The notes beneath the pieces are model-generated. The model worked only from the letters and a program-made list of their open reading frames with translations. It had not been told where the DNA came from and ran no database searches. Shown one piece after another: positions 12,596 to 24,300 of a DNA stretch of 64,000 nt; within the stretch, counting starts at the first letter, position 1, and every line of letters begins with the position of its first letter. Made by a program: the position numbers and the translations under genes. Source of the DNA: Halichoerus grypus (Eukaryota > Chordata > Mammalia > Carnivora > Phocidae); assembly GCF_964656455.1 (NCBI RefSeq), contig NC_135712.1, forward strand, positions 95,332,294-95,396,293. Reading direction: 5' to 3'.

Positions 12596-14559
12596 TTCTT
12601 TCTCTGCCTTTCTTTTTCGAATTTGCAATTCCAAGGGTGAATTTTCACGCCCACTTTCCCTTCCCTAATGTGGTGTCCTTCAGCTTATCTTTTAAGGCTC
12701 CTTTTGGCTTTGTTTTCCTGAACTTGAGGAAGGAAAGGCACTTCTCCCACCTCTCGCCTCTGCGAGTTGCTGCCGCTCCCTTTTCTCCCTCCCCCTTGCT
12801 CGTGGTCTTCCACCCTGACACCATTTCTGCGTTCTTAAGTTATTTTACGTCAGGACTAGAAACTGGTGCTATACTAATGGCTTGACCAGTTCTGAGTAAG
12901 AAAACATGAATAGTACGATTACTTCATGGTTTGTGTGTATATCCTCTCTTCCTGTTTACCACATCTTTGTTCACTGCTTTTGCAAAACCACATTCTTCAT
13001 GCCTTAGATCTTGCTACTAGTGATGCCATCTTATTCATCCGTGAATATCTCAGGATTTCTCAAGACCTTTGAATTTTGACTGGAATCCACAAACATGTCC
13101 TTCTCTTAGTGGACATTGTGTAGCATCTGTTTAGGTTATTGATGAAAGTTTGTAACTGTGTATCCAAGGATTTTCTGGCTTTTGAGACAACACTGCTATT
13201 AATATGTTGAGTGTGTAAATTCCCATTGAGCATAAAACTGTCAAAGACAGTTGTATGAGTCAGTATGATAAATGGGTACTTTGGACCAGCTGTTGGCACA
13301 TTATCTACGTGACCACATTGCAGGGAAGAGACTAAAGAATGGAGCACTGTCTCCCACCCTTTCATCGCATCCCCGATACTCCCTCTCTACTTGCTGTAAT
13401 CTAGTGGACCCCCCACTCTTACTGAAGATGAAATAATACTGATGAGTTTTCTGCTTCCCAGTGCAAAGACAGTCATTACCTGATTACCAAGTCCCATACA
13501 AGCCTGACTTTGCAACAGCAAGATTGTAGTGATTGCTGCTGTATCTTAAGTAAAGAATTTCACCAGATTGTAATTTGCAAATGCAGCGTTCCCCTCTATT
13601 ATTTCCCATCTATCCTTACCATTCCATAACAAGGTTTACTACTTAGAGTCTGAGGTGCCTGGCGATAGATGGTGAGCAGTCCTCTCCTGTTTGTCTTGTT
13701 GATTATACTGCTGTCTTTTAAAATCATGGATGTTTCTAGGCTGGAATCGCTTCCCTCTAGTGGTCCTGACCTCCTTGGGAGCCCCTAAACTTGGGCCCTC
13801 CCCACCCCCACTGCCACTTCAGTTCCATTGGAAAAAAGATCTTGACTATTCTTCCTGTTCCTTTCTTTGAAAGTGATGCACGTGCTTGCTAAAATCATCT
13901 GTGATATATCCACTTCGTGCACCACAATTCCATTTTAACTGGCATGTTTATGTTTCCATGACCCTACCCAGACCTGGGAACTTTGGCCAGTGGATTAGAG
14001 GAGAGGGAGTGTATTTCCTTCCAGCTGGGGGGCTCAGGTGTTCCTCTGCCATCCTATTCTTGCCTCTGGGATATCAGGATAGCATTGTAATAGACCTGGT
14101 TCCCTGTACATTTTTCCCACCTGACTGAAATTCTCAAAGACTGTAAGCATGCAGTTTAGAGCGTGGCTTAGTGAGATCCTTAAAGTGCTAATCTTTTTTT
14201 CCTCTGCCGTGTTCCAAACATCATTCCAGATGATACTGTTAGTACCAATTCAAGGAACTTCTTGGTTTTAATAGGCTTTTAGAAATCGGCAGAGGGACTT
14301 ATATACCGTACAGATTTGTTTGGAAAAAAATGTAATTTCTCAACAATGGACTTACAACCAGGCTTTTTGGAGTTCAGCTACCTTTAGCCCAATTTCCGAC
14401 CTCTGTGCCTTTGTCCCTGTGATGTCTTCCAGAGATGCCTTTCTCCCGTGGCACCCTTTTCTATCAAATTGCTCTTCATTCTCAAAGCCAGGCAAGAGAT
14501 GAGTACCTCTGATGACTACCTCACCCCTCTCCCATCCAGAGCTCATCCTTGTCTTTCCT

Positions 14560-14745
14560 TGGGCTTAAATATACTTTTATTACGCTAAATGTATTTAGCT
14601 CTAATTATATAAAAATTACCTAACCTATCTACTGTGTTAGGCTTGAGCTGCTTGTGGCCAAGGCCCATGTCTATTCATTTTGCATTTCTACACATAATGT
14701 GGTTCCAGATACATAGTAGGGGCTCAATAAATGCAGAGTTATATT
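14560..14745 (+). mobile_element. L2 LINE 3' end
   Basis: ggccaaggcccatgtctatt and agatacatagtaggggctca ataaatgc are the classical L2 3' end. Confidence 0.6.
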
Positions 14746-16502
14746 GGATCCTTTATAATAATAGCACAGGGAGGGGGGTAGGGGTCATCTGGCAAAAAAA
14801 ATTGAACCTGGACGGAGAAAAAGACTGGGACAGGGATTGTTAGGATGACTTGTGGGAGGCTGAGGCTGCGGGGGAAGCTGAGATTGGGGCACACATGCTG
14901 TGGGGGAGGACACCATGCCAGTTCAGGTGGTGGCAGGCATTCTAAGGGGTTGTGCACAGAGAGGTTAGCAGAAGTGTGAGTAGAGGTAGGGGCTGTGGTA
15001 GTTGTAGAGGGAGCCCTGGAAATGGAAAGTTTCTGTGGGATGGCAAGATGAGATATGCAGCATGGGGAGAAGGTGGAGGACCCAGGAGATGCTGAGCATG
15101 TTGGAAGGAGGACAGCAGTGGTTGGTAACTGGCAGCTGGGACACTGGGGAAAGGGCAGGCAGCACGGAGTTATAGCAGGTGTGAGGGAGGGGAGTGGGTG
15201 TGACCTTGGCCCTTTGGGATGGCCAGTAGTGCTGGGCAGCTGGATGTGTTGTACCTGGCAAGTCAGTGATTGATGATTAAATTGTATCTTAGGTAGCCAA
15301 AGGCAGCTAAAGACTGGTCGAAGAACCAAATGACATCTTGGGCTTAGTCTGGCAAGGAATGAGATCATAGGTGACCATAATGCTGCACAAATAGGATTCA
15401 AAGCATTCCTCAGAAATTCAGTTTTTGCCTTTTTTCCCCTTCTTTGCCTTTTACAAACCACTCTGTGAGGCTGGGTTTTCTGTCCCAGAATAAAAACACA
15501 GACTTGGATACTTCTCGACTTCTCTCAGATTAAAAAAAAAAGTATTTGTAACTTTTATCCATAAACACAGTCTCGGTCTAGTAAGTATTATGTCTGGTCT
15601 AGTCCATATGCATACATTTTATTATATAAATAAAATACCTATTTTCTTATTTTATTCATTCAAAGGCAGAGCTTTTCCCACTCTTCGAGCTCCTGTTTGC
15701 TGTAGATGTGAAGCCAGAGGTGGGGAAGAGAGTTCTGATAAGCTTCTCCTCCCTGTTTTTCCCCTAGGACATCCACACTTCCTCTCTACTCGCCAGGCAA
15801 CGCTGGCTTCTTCAGAGTAGACAGGGCAGGTAGGGGGAACCGTGGTACCATGGCAAATGTGAACCTGACTTTCATAGGTTCTCTGTAGAGTCCCTCCCCT
15901 CTTCATTTCTCTGGCTCTCTCACCTGTGTTTTCCTTGATGTGGGGGAATACACCATCTCTTTCATGCCGATGGGGTGCTGAGGTTTTCTCACGGGTCTGG
16001 CAGCCTTAGTTCCGATTCAGATCATGTGGACTTGGCAGTACTTAAGGGATACCTAGGTGGAAAAACCCTGGAGTCTTTAGGAAATGCTGTGCTAGTACCT
16101 AAGAGAGAGGTGGGAGCTAGAAATATAGATGTGGGGCTAACTGCTGTGCAAACAGCGGTAGAAGTCAAGAGAGTGGACACATACCCAGGAAAAGACATGA
16201 AACCTCACAGAGAAGGTTTTGAGAAGCAGGAGGAGCAGGGGCTGGTAAAGAAGATGGAAGGAAACCTCTTTCAGAGTATTGCTTAGTATTGCTTCTATAA
16301 AGGGGCGGACCGTGCAGAAGTCAGCTCAGACTTGTGTCTGTTGTGGCTGTTTTTTACCCAGCATGTGGAACTTATAAACGCATACATTTTTATTTTAATT
16401 GTGAGGACCCTAAAGTGTTTACCCCCCATTTTGAAAATTGATGTGAATTTTACTTTAGAATTTCTAATTCTTTGCAGACAAATTTTAACTTTTTTCTTTC
16501 AG

Positions 16503-16577
16503 TTGTGTATGAACACAGATCAAGATTAGAGAAATCCTTGCAAAAGGAAAGACTTGAACATAAGAAAGCAAAAGAAG
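16503..16577 (+). CDS. GOLIM4: GOLIM4 coding exon w1
   Basis: The exon follows the acceptor tttctttcag and precedes the donor gtaaat. It is 75 nt, entered and left in phase 1. It encodes the start of the luminal coiled coil, [20 protein letters not shown] and KKAKE, where the first Val codon takes its first base from the upstream exon. This matches the known stem of GPP130 right after the membrane-proximal segment. Confidence 0.95.
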
Positions 16578-18350
16578 GTAAATATAAAATGCAGTTTGTA
16601 TTCTGTGTTTTTATCATACTTTGAAACATCATGTGCTTGCTTTACTTTTTTGTTGTTGTTGTTAAGAAATTTCTCAAATCAACCCTAAGTCACTTTTACA
16701 GGTAGACAGAGAAAGTCAAGTCCTATGTTTTGCATTGTACAACACAGTAATTCCTGCTTAAGACTGGATTCTGAATCTTTCATTCAGTGTGCTGCAACCT
16801 TGGGGTAGTTCGCATTATTAGTTACACATATTCTATCAGAAATAAACAGCTTTTCATCTGGATATTACACACATATGTTACTCATACCTGAAAATTCTGT
16901 CCATAGATAGTAAGTAACAGCATGTTGTCCAGAATATGACAGATTTTATACATTCATATACACACACGTGTGTACATACATACATACATATATGTACATT
17001 TACAACATAATAAATTGATCACATTGTATGGCGTCTCTGTTTTTTTTGTATGGTGTCTTTTAAGTTACGCACTTATTTTCATCTTGTGAAGACTTACTGG
17101 CACAGCTGATCGGTTCAAATTGAAAAATTAGCATCTAACACAAGCATTGGGCAATGCTATTGATTTTTATCAGAATTTTTCTATATAGCATAGGCTTTAT
17201 ACAGCTTGTGCTTTGAAATGATCCGCATTCTTATTTTTATTTATTAGCTCATGTTTTGTGAAATCTTGTGAGGAAATACAAGTTAGGTATTCTGTCTGAC
17301 TATGTTGGTGTGGGGTAGAGGGAGGGAAACTGAGAGGGCAGTATGGGTAGGATGTTTTACTGACCCTTGGATTAAGCCTGTATGAGGAATAGGAGTTTAA
17401 CATCATGAAAATGCTTTGATAGGATTTGGATTTTCCTTGTCTTTAAATGCAGAGTGATTTTATAGAGCCATCTAGTGGATAATAAAGCTTTAAGAACATT
17501 AAAGATGGTTTCCACTGTTTGCTTTCTCTTTTCGAGTCCTGAATGATTTTAGCGTGCCATCTAGTGGACAGCAATAAATCATCTCTGTCTTTAGGTATGC
17601 CTCTTTTTTTTTTTTCTCCTAAATTTCAAGGAGAGTTAATCACAGAGTGCACATTCTAAATTCACTTCTAATTAATTGGTTATAATGTGTATTTTCTTTA
17701 TTCAAGATATACAGCTTTAAAATAAAGCTGAAAATTATGTAATAGTTTTTTTTTCCAACTCTTTCTAAAAAGGCCTTAAGAGGCAAAATAAAGTATGTTA
17801 CCAAGCAGATTGCTTTTATTTTTATTTTTTTAAATATTTTATTTGTTTATTTGACAGAGAGAGAGACAGCGAGAGAGGGAACATAAGCAGGGGGAGTGGG
17901 AGAAGGAGAAGCAGGCTCCCTGCAGAGCAGGGAGCCCAATGCGGGACTCGATCCCAGGACCCTGGGACCATGACCTGAGCTGAAGGCAGACGCTCAACGA
18001 CTGAGCCACTCAGGTGTCCCCAAGCAGATTGTTTTTAAAACTAAAATATTTTTCACAAGTCTGAACAAAATTTGCTTTTATTCTTTTGAAAATTCCATGA
18101 TGAGTTAATCACACCCAATTTTCTCCATTTTTTATTTTCTAGATTTTCTTGTTTATAAGTTAGAAGCACAAGAAACACTAAATAAAGGAAGGGTAAGTTT
18201 TGGATTTTTTCTTGATTATTTTATGAAACTTAAGGAGAGGGAAATAATAGTGGCAAAATCTTTTAGTATGTGGATCGTTAGGACCGAAAGGCTGAAATAT
18301 ACACACATATGTATATATGTGTATGTGTGTGTGTGTGTGTATATATATAC

Positions 18351-18384
<34 letters not shown>

Positions 18385-21300
18385 GTATGTATATATGTAT
18401 GTATTTATTGCTGCCAAAAAAATCCTGCAATGTTACTGTCACTTGCACAGTCCAAATTAACTGGAGAAAAGCAAGTTTTTCTCTTACTCCAAGAAGAATA
18501 TATAACCATGAGTTGAATGAAACACTGGCATTTTGGAGTATTAAAACTGAGAAGAGTCAGTTCCTCGGATAGCTGGGAGACTGTCAGCTTTCAACTCTTA
18601 CCGCCTTTAAAAGCCCCAGCCAAAACTGTGTGCTTTCTGTTGTGCATTTCATGATGCAGTTTCTTTGTAAAGTAAAAGAGTAAAGCAATAAAATAAAGCA
18701 ATAGAGTAAAAATGCAGTTCATCTTAGAAATGGTAAAAAAATGAAAGAAACAACTGGTTGCGGGTGTGCTTGTGCTGGAGCCGAAGCAGGGGTGTGGGGG
18801 GTCAGATAGAAGAGCCCCACATGGGGAGAGAAAATGGTTGGGTGTCTCGTGTACACACTGCTCCCAGCTGCCCAGGACTCTGCACATTCGTGAGGTCCAC
18901 GTGTCAGGCTGTTCTGCTGGGACACACACGTACACCACTGGAACATGGCTTAGGCTCAAGTGTCAGTCCTGGCTCTGCTACTAAAGGAAATGTTTGCCCT
19001 CCGCTTATTCCTTATCCTTTCTCCATTTCTTCGCTCTGTGAAATGGGAGTCTCATTTGGGTAAAGTAATATATGGAGAATTCCTTATGCACTGAAGCTCA
19101 GGGAAGGAAAGTGCCTTTTCTCTTGCAAAGCTTGTGAGGCCTGGACCTAGTCCCCTCCGAGCACCTGGCAGAGTGTATCAGCCATGCACAGTGACAGTGG
19201 CTCAGATCAAGGTCCTTGTGCATCGGAGCCTCGGTTCTTCTCAGCTTGAGAGGGGAAGTAAATCATTTCCAGGGCCCCTGCTAAGCTGCTTTTTTACGAT
19301 TCCATGTCTTGCTTTTTCTTTACTAAACTCTAGCAAACTTAGAGGAATGTTAAGACTTCATTCCAGCCATTAAATAAAGAGATGGCTCTAGAGACATCCT
19401 GGTTCAAGCATAGAATTCATTGTAGCTTATATAAGTGAAATAAATGGAATTCTTCTGTTAAGTGCTTTAAGCTATGTTTAGCAAGAGAGCCAGATTCATT
19501 ATCTTTGTGTTAACTATTTTCTTTTCAATTTACAGCAAGATTCCAATAGCAGATACAGTGCGTTGAATGTGCAACATCAGATGTTGAAAGTGAGTAATTT
19601 AAAGTTGTTCCTCATGAATGAATGAATAAAAGAATTAACTTAGTAACTTAAGTGATTAAGGAAAGCTTACAGAAAATTGATCTGTATGGTAGGATGGTAC
19701 ATTAAAGTCATATTTCACTAAAAATGCTGTAGAATTGTAATGTTCCCTCGTCTTACCACCCAATTACAACAATCATAATCATCTTATTATACATTTTCTT
19801 ATAAATCTGCCTGGTCACCTAATTTTTAATTTTATTCTCTTTCTCTTTTAAGGCTTTGTTGTTTGTGTTTGCTTTCTTAGTTTCTCACAGTGGTTTTCCT
19901 CATATGTTTCTTTTTATCTTAGGCACACTGGAGGCAGTAGAATGATTAAACCCCTCCTTCATGTTACTAATATTTCATGTGTCCTTTTACCTACCACAGG
20001 AACACAATTTATGTTTAAAGATTCTCCTTCTTTGGTTCTTGGGTAAAACTCATTATTGTGTGTCGAGAAGACTTGGAACGAGAGAGAGTGGGGGGGAGAG
20101 AGTCATGATTTCTGTCAAGTAGGAGAGAGGAGTGGAGCCATCAAGCGTTCTGCACAACAGGAAAACCCTGCCATGATCTCCACACCTCCAGCCTCCCTCC
20201 CTTGCCCGCCTCGCTTTTTGTTTGGTGTTGTCTTTCCTCCTGTATCAGGAGAACAAGTGCTTTTTATTGAAGCCAGAACCATTCCTAGTATCAAGAAAGT
20301 AGCGCGTGGATTAAAGCAGACCACCCTTTCACATTAGCATTTGGAGACGGTGGGTTTTATCTAGATTGTGATTCCAGTGTAGTAGTATGACGAGGAGTAA
20401 GGTAAATAAGAACCATTCTATAAACAATGTATTACTTCCCCCAAAGGGAAACAACTCTTCTTTTTTTTTAAACTAGGTTACCAGGAAGGCTGAAAATTAA
20501 AGAAGGGAAATAAAAAAATGTTGCTCGGAAAACATCAGATTGAAAGAGGAAGTCTGGAATAGCCGTGGAGGGATAATTTTTCCATTCGCTTTACCTTGTC
20601 TCCACAGCAATTTGAGTCCCTGGGAGTTTCCCCAATCCTTCCCCTTTCCATCTCCCATGGCTAACTTCTAACTTCTTGTTGTTTTTACCGATGTTCAAAA
20701 TTAAGGAGAAAATTATTTCTGGCCATGATCCCAAACCCTTGATTTGAAATGTAAGGTAAATGCAGGGGAGCTGCCCCAATTCAAAGCAACCTGAGGAAAA
20801 CAAAGCCTCCTGCTGCAACTGTTCTTTCTTGAGAGAGAAAGGCTCTAGACTGTGGTATAATTTAGAGAATGTACATCTCTGCTCAGGTTCTCATCTTTGC
20901 AGAGTCAACACGAGGAGCTGAAGAAACAGCACAGCGACTTGGAGGAAGAGCATCGCAAACAAGGAGAAGACTTCAGTAGGACGTTTAATGACCATAAGCA
21001 GAAGTACCTGCAGCTACAGCAGGAGAAAGAACAAGAACTTTCTAAGCTAAAAGGTATTTGGAAGTCTGATTAGCTAGTTTATATGGAAATAACTACTCAG
21101 TGTAATGTTTCAGTAAAGCAATAGAATTGTGTTTGTTTGCATGGCAATTGATTCACATTTACCATGTGGTGCTTTACCAGCCACTTACTTCTTTGAAACA
21201 TTTCACAATTATCCTTATCTCTTTGGGTTTGTTTAGGAAACAGAATAGAATACTTGGTGTTTCTCAATGGGGCACATTGGCCACATCGGGCAAGAAAGTT

Positions 21301-24300
21301 CTCTTTTTATGTGTGTTGTAAGATATTTAGTATCTCTGACCCCTACTCACAAAATGCCATCAGTGCTCCACATTCAATGTGATGATCAGAGTCACCCCAT
21401 GCATTTCCTAATCTCCAAGGGGCCAAAAAACTACCTGTTGATCACTAGTAGTAGCTTTGAAAAGCTCAGGATCTAGAGTCAGACTGCCCTGGTGAGTCTT
21501 GGCCTCTTCAATTTCTAGTTATAGGACCATGGACAAATTGTATGATCACCGCAGGCCTCATTGTCATCATCTGTAGAATTGGGATATTCATAAAAAGCTA
21601 TTCAACCTCATAGGGTTGGATTAAATAATTTATGTAAAGCACCTAGCACAGTTACTGATATGTGATCAGTGTCAGCATGAGGTATTTTCATAGTATTATG
21701 AAACAAATTGTATCACTCTGAGTATATGTAAATTCTGAAAAAGGGAAATATTCTACAATCACCTATTCAGGTGCTAAATAAGTTTGAAGTGTGAGAATTG
21801 GTTTAAAAAGTCACATGGTGCTTGCGAAAAGACAATGGTGAAATCCGAGGAAGGTCTGTGGTCCAGTTAATTATACTGTGCCAAACAATATTTTTATTTT
21901 ATATAAGATATCATCGTAGAAGGAAGCTGAGTGATAGGTACTTTGGTCCTCTCTGTATTTTTATTTGCAATATTTTGTCTATAAGTATTTCACAATAGTA
22001 AGTCATAACAAAAAGGCACATGAGAGTTAAGTAGCCATTGAGGCAGAGTATTAAGGGTTAGGGTGGTCTTGAAAGTGTTGGGCCAGGTGTCAGCAGATGA
22101 TACCCAAGAGCTGTAGACGTGCAGGGGCGTTGGTTGGCTGTTGGTGATATGGCAGATGGTGGGGGTCGTTAAGATAACAGACAGAGAAATGTCCTCACAA
22201 AGGAAATATAAAGCATGTTTTCTTGCATCTCCTCTATATTCCTTTCTTTGAAACAAAGTGCATTTAGAGTAAAATTTTAACAAATTATATGTAGAAGTAA
22301 TAAATCAGAACCGTGGAAACTAGGAGGACGCATGTATGTGAGTTCTGCGTCCTGAGATAATTTAAGCCTCATAACCTGGTCTGAACTTCCTGGTAGCCAC
22401 GACCGAAAGGGAAATGCAGTAAGTTTTGGGGCTCTTATCATCAGAAAGAGAATATACCTACCCTGTGCGTGGGGCAAGGCAGGGAGAAAGAGAAGGGGTG
22501 AGAGAGAACCGTATTTCTGGTATCAGTTAATTTTTGGAAGAAATTTCTCAGGGGCCTTAAACAATCGGGTGTGACGGTGCCTTTGACACTTCACTGAGCA
22601 GTTTCTACGTCAGCACTTTTGTTTGATTATGATCCTTTGGTAGAAGCTTCGGACAGTGAGTTAAAGCATATGGTGACAGATGCAGGTCAGTAGTGACAAC
22701 TCAGACGGATAACCCAGGTGGTCTCGGGTTCAGTTTAATGTGATACCAGGAGGGAATTTAGAATTCCTGGGAGATAAACTGGTAACGTAGAAGCTTAGGT
22801 AATTATTCTTTTCATCTCTGTTCTAATAATAGCTGACACTCAGCACATGTTCACCATGTGCTAGTACCAGGTGAAACTTTTCATGCAATTATTTTATTTA
22901 ATTCTCATAACAACCTGTAAGCAAGGCGTTGTGTTTAGCCTAATTTAACAAAGGAAGAAACTGAGCCTTCATAAAGTTAAATAACTTACTCAAGGCAATA
23001 CAGTTAAGGCACAGAAGCAACTGCCATTAAGTTTATGACCTCAAACTCCTTTAGAAGCTAGCAGTTTGGGTATTTGTGTGTGTGTGTATGCATGCGTGCA
23101 TGTGTGTATGCATATGTGTGTGTGCGTGTATGTGTGTGAATGTGTGCGTGCAGGTGTGTATGTGTATGTGTGCACGTGTATGTATGCATGTGTGCATGTG
23201 TGTGCGCGTGCATGTGTGTATGTGTGCACATGCGTGTGTGTATGTGTATGTGTGTGTATGCGTGCGTGCATGTGTGTATGCGTATGTGTGTGCGCGCACG
23301 TGTGTGTGAATGCGTGCAGGTGTGTATGTGTATGTGTGTACGTGTACGTATGCATGCGTGCATGTGTGTGTGCGCGTGCGTGCATGTGTGTATGTGTGTG
23401 CATGTGTATGTGTGTGTGCGCGTGTGTGTGTGTATGTGTGTGAATGTGTGCGTGCAGGTGTGTATGTGTATGTGTGTACGTGTATGTATGCATGTGTGTG
23501 TGTGTGTGCGTGCATGTGTGTATGCGTATGTGTGTGTATGTGTGTGCGTGTGTGTGTGTGTTTACTGAAGCCCTATCCAGCCAACAACACACTGACAGTC
23601 CCCTTGGATCTCCAGTGGTGTCCTATTTTGACCTTTGCATCAAAACCTTTCCCACCTTGTTCTTGACCTCTCCCTTACACCTAGTCAGCCATCCAGAGCT
23701 CAGGGGTGAGGCAGGGATGATAAAGGTGTAAAAGTGGACAGAAAATAGGGTGAGAGATGGGGGCGGGCACTTCAGTGCTGAGTGCCACATCGGAAAGCTA
23801 AGGTTTTGTCTGCGGAGGGTGGCTGCCACCCAGGGATAATTTGCCTGGCACACTGTAGACCCAGACCTGCTGTGTCAGCATCATTATTAACAGCCTCCCC
23901 TTTCACTTTCAAAGGTATCTCCCATTGAAAAATGAATTATATTGTCACCTGCCACCATTCAACTTCTGCTGACTCTTGTCACATGACAATTGGCCTCATG
24001 TTGCCAGATCTTAGTAGACCCAGATCCTTGATTTTTAAATGGTGCCAACTATTCATATGTGGAACACTCTGCGTAGGCCAACACTGCAGGGGCCAGGAGA
24101 AAAAAAAGAAAAGAAAAAAAATGTGAGCTGGATTCAGCCCCGGGGCTGCCAGTTTATAACATCTAATGGCCAGATACTGCGAAAGTAAGAAATCCACCCA
24201 GTGGATAGGAGAGGTGGGCCTGGAATCTTTAAGTCACTGAGGCTGTTCCCTGAACAGTAGGCTTAAGATTGGAGAGATTAGAGGGCTCCACTGAGACAGC

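Larger units (their letters stand above)
1..16502 (+). other. GOLIM4: GOLIM4 upstream intron, 3' portion
   Basis: No coding exon is recognisable here. I looked for the exon that should precede w1 (residues before VVYEHRSR) and did not see it, so this is probably intron 1. It holds old MIR-like remnants near 1.85 and 2.6 kb, an L1M-type 3' end at 5.4-6.2 kb, L2 pieces near 3.4, 7.1-7.9, 9.6-10.2 and 14.6 kb, Can-SINEs at 6.7 and 10.85 kb, a TA/CA microsatellite at 12.2 kb and a MIR at 12.4 kb. The stretches 8.0-9.5, 11.1-12.1, 12.6-14.5 and 15.3-16.5 kb show nothing I can name. Confidence 0.8.
16578..18142 (+). other. GOLIM4: GOLIM4 intron w1-w2
   Basis: The intron contains a CA/TACA microsatellite near 16.96-17.0 kb, a local duplication carrying two CTCF-like cores near 17.47 and 17.56 kb, and a full Can-SINE in antisense at 17813-18020 that ends about 120 bases before exon w2. 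Nothing coding is seen. Confidence 0.85.

Noticed and set aside
1..16502. Search for the GOLIM4 exon(s) encoding the cytosolic tail, membrane anchor and first luminal residues
   Set aside because: No matching segment with AG/GT flanks and the right phase was seen, so they are taken to be upstream of the window.
20056..20337. 93-codon plus-strand frame between exons w3 and w4
   Set aside because: No domain, no splice phase fit to GOLIM4 and no family resemblance.
23041..23666. Overlapping long open frames rich in His/Thr (minus) and Cys/Val (plus)
   Set aside because: They are translations of the TG-rich array in all frames, not genes.
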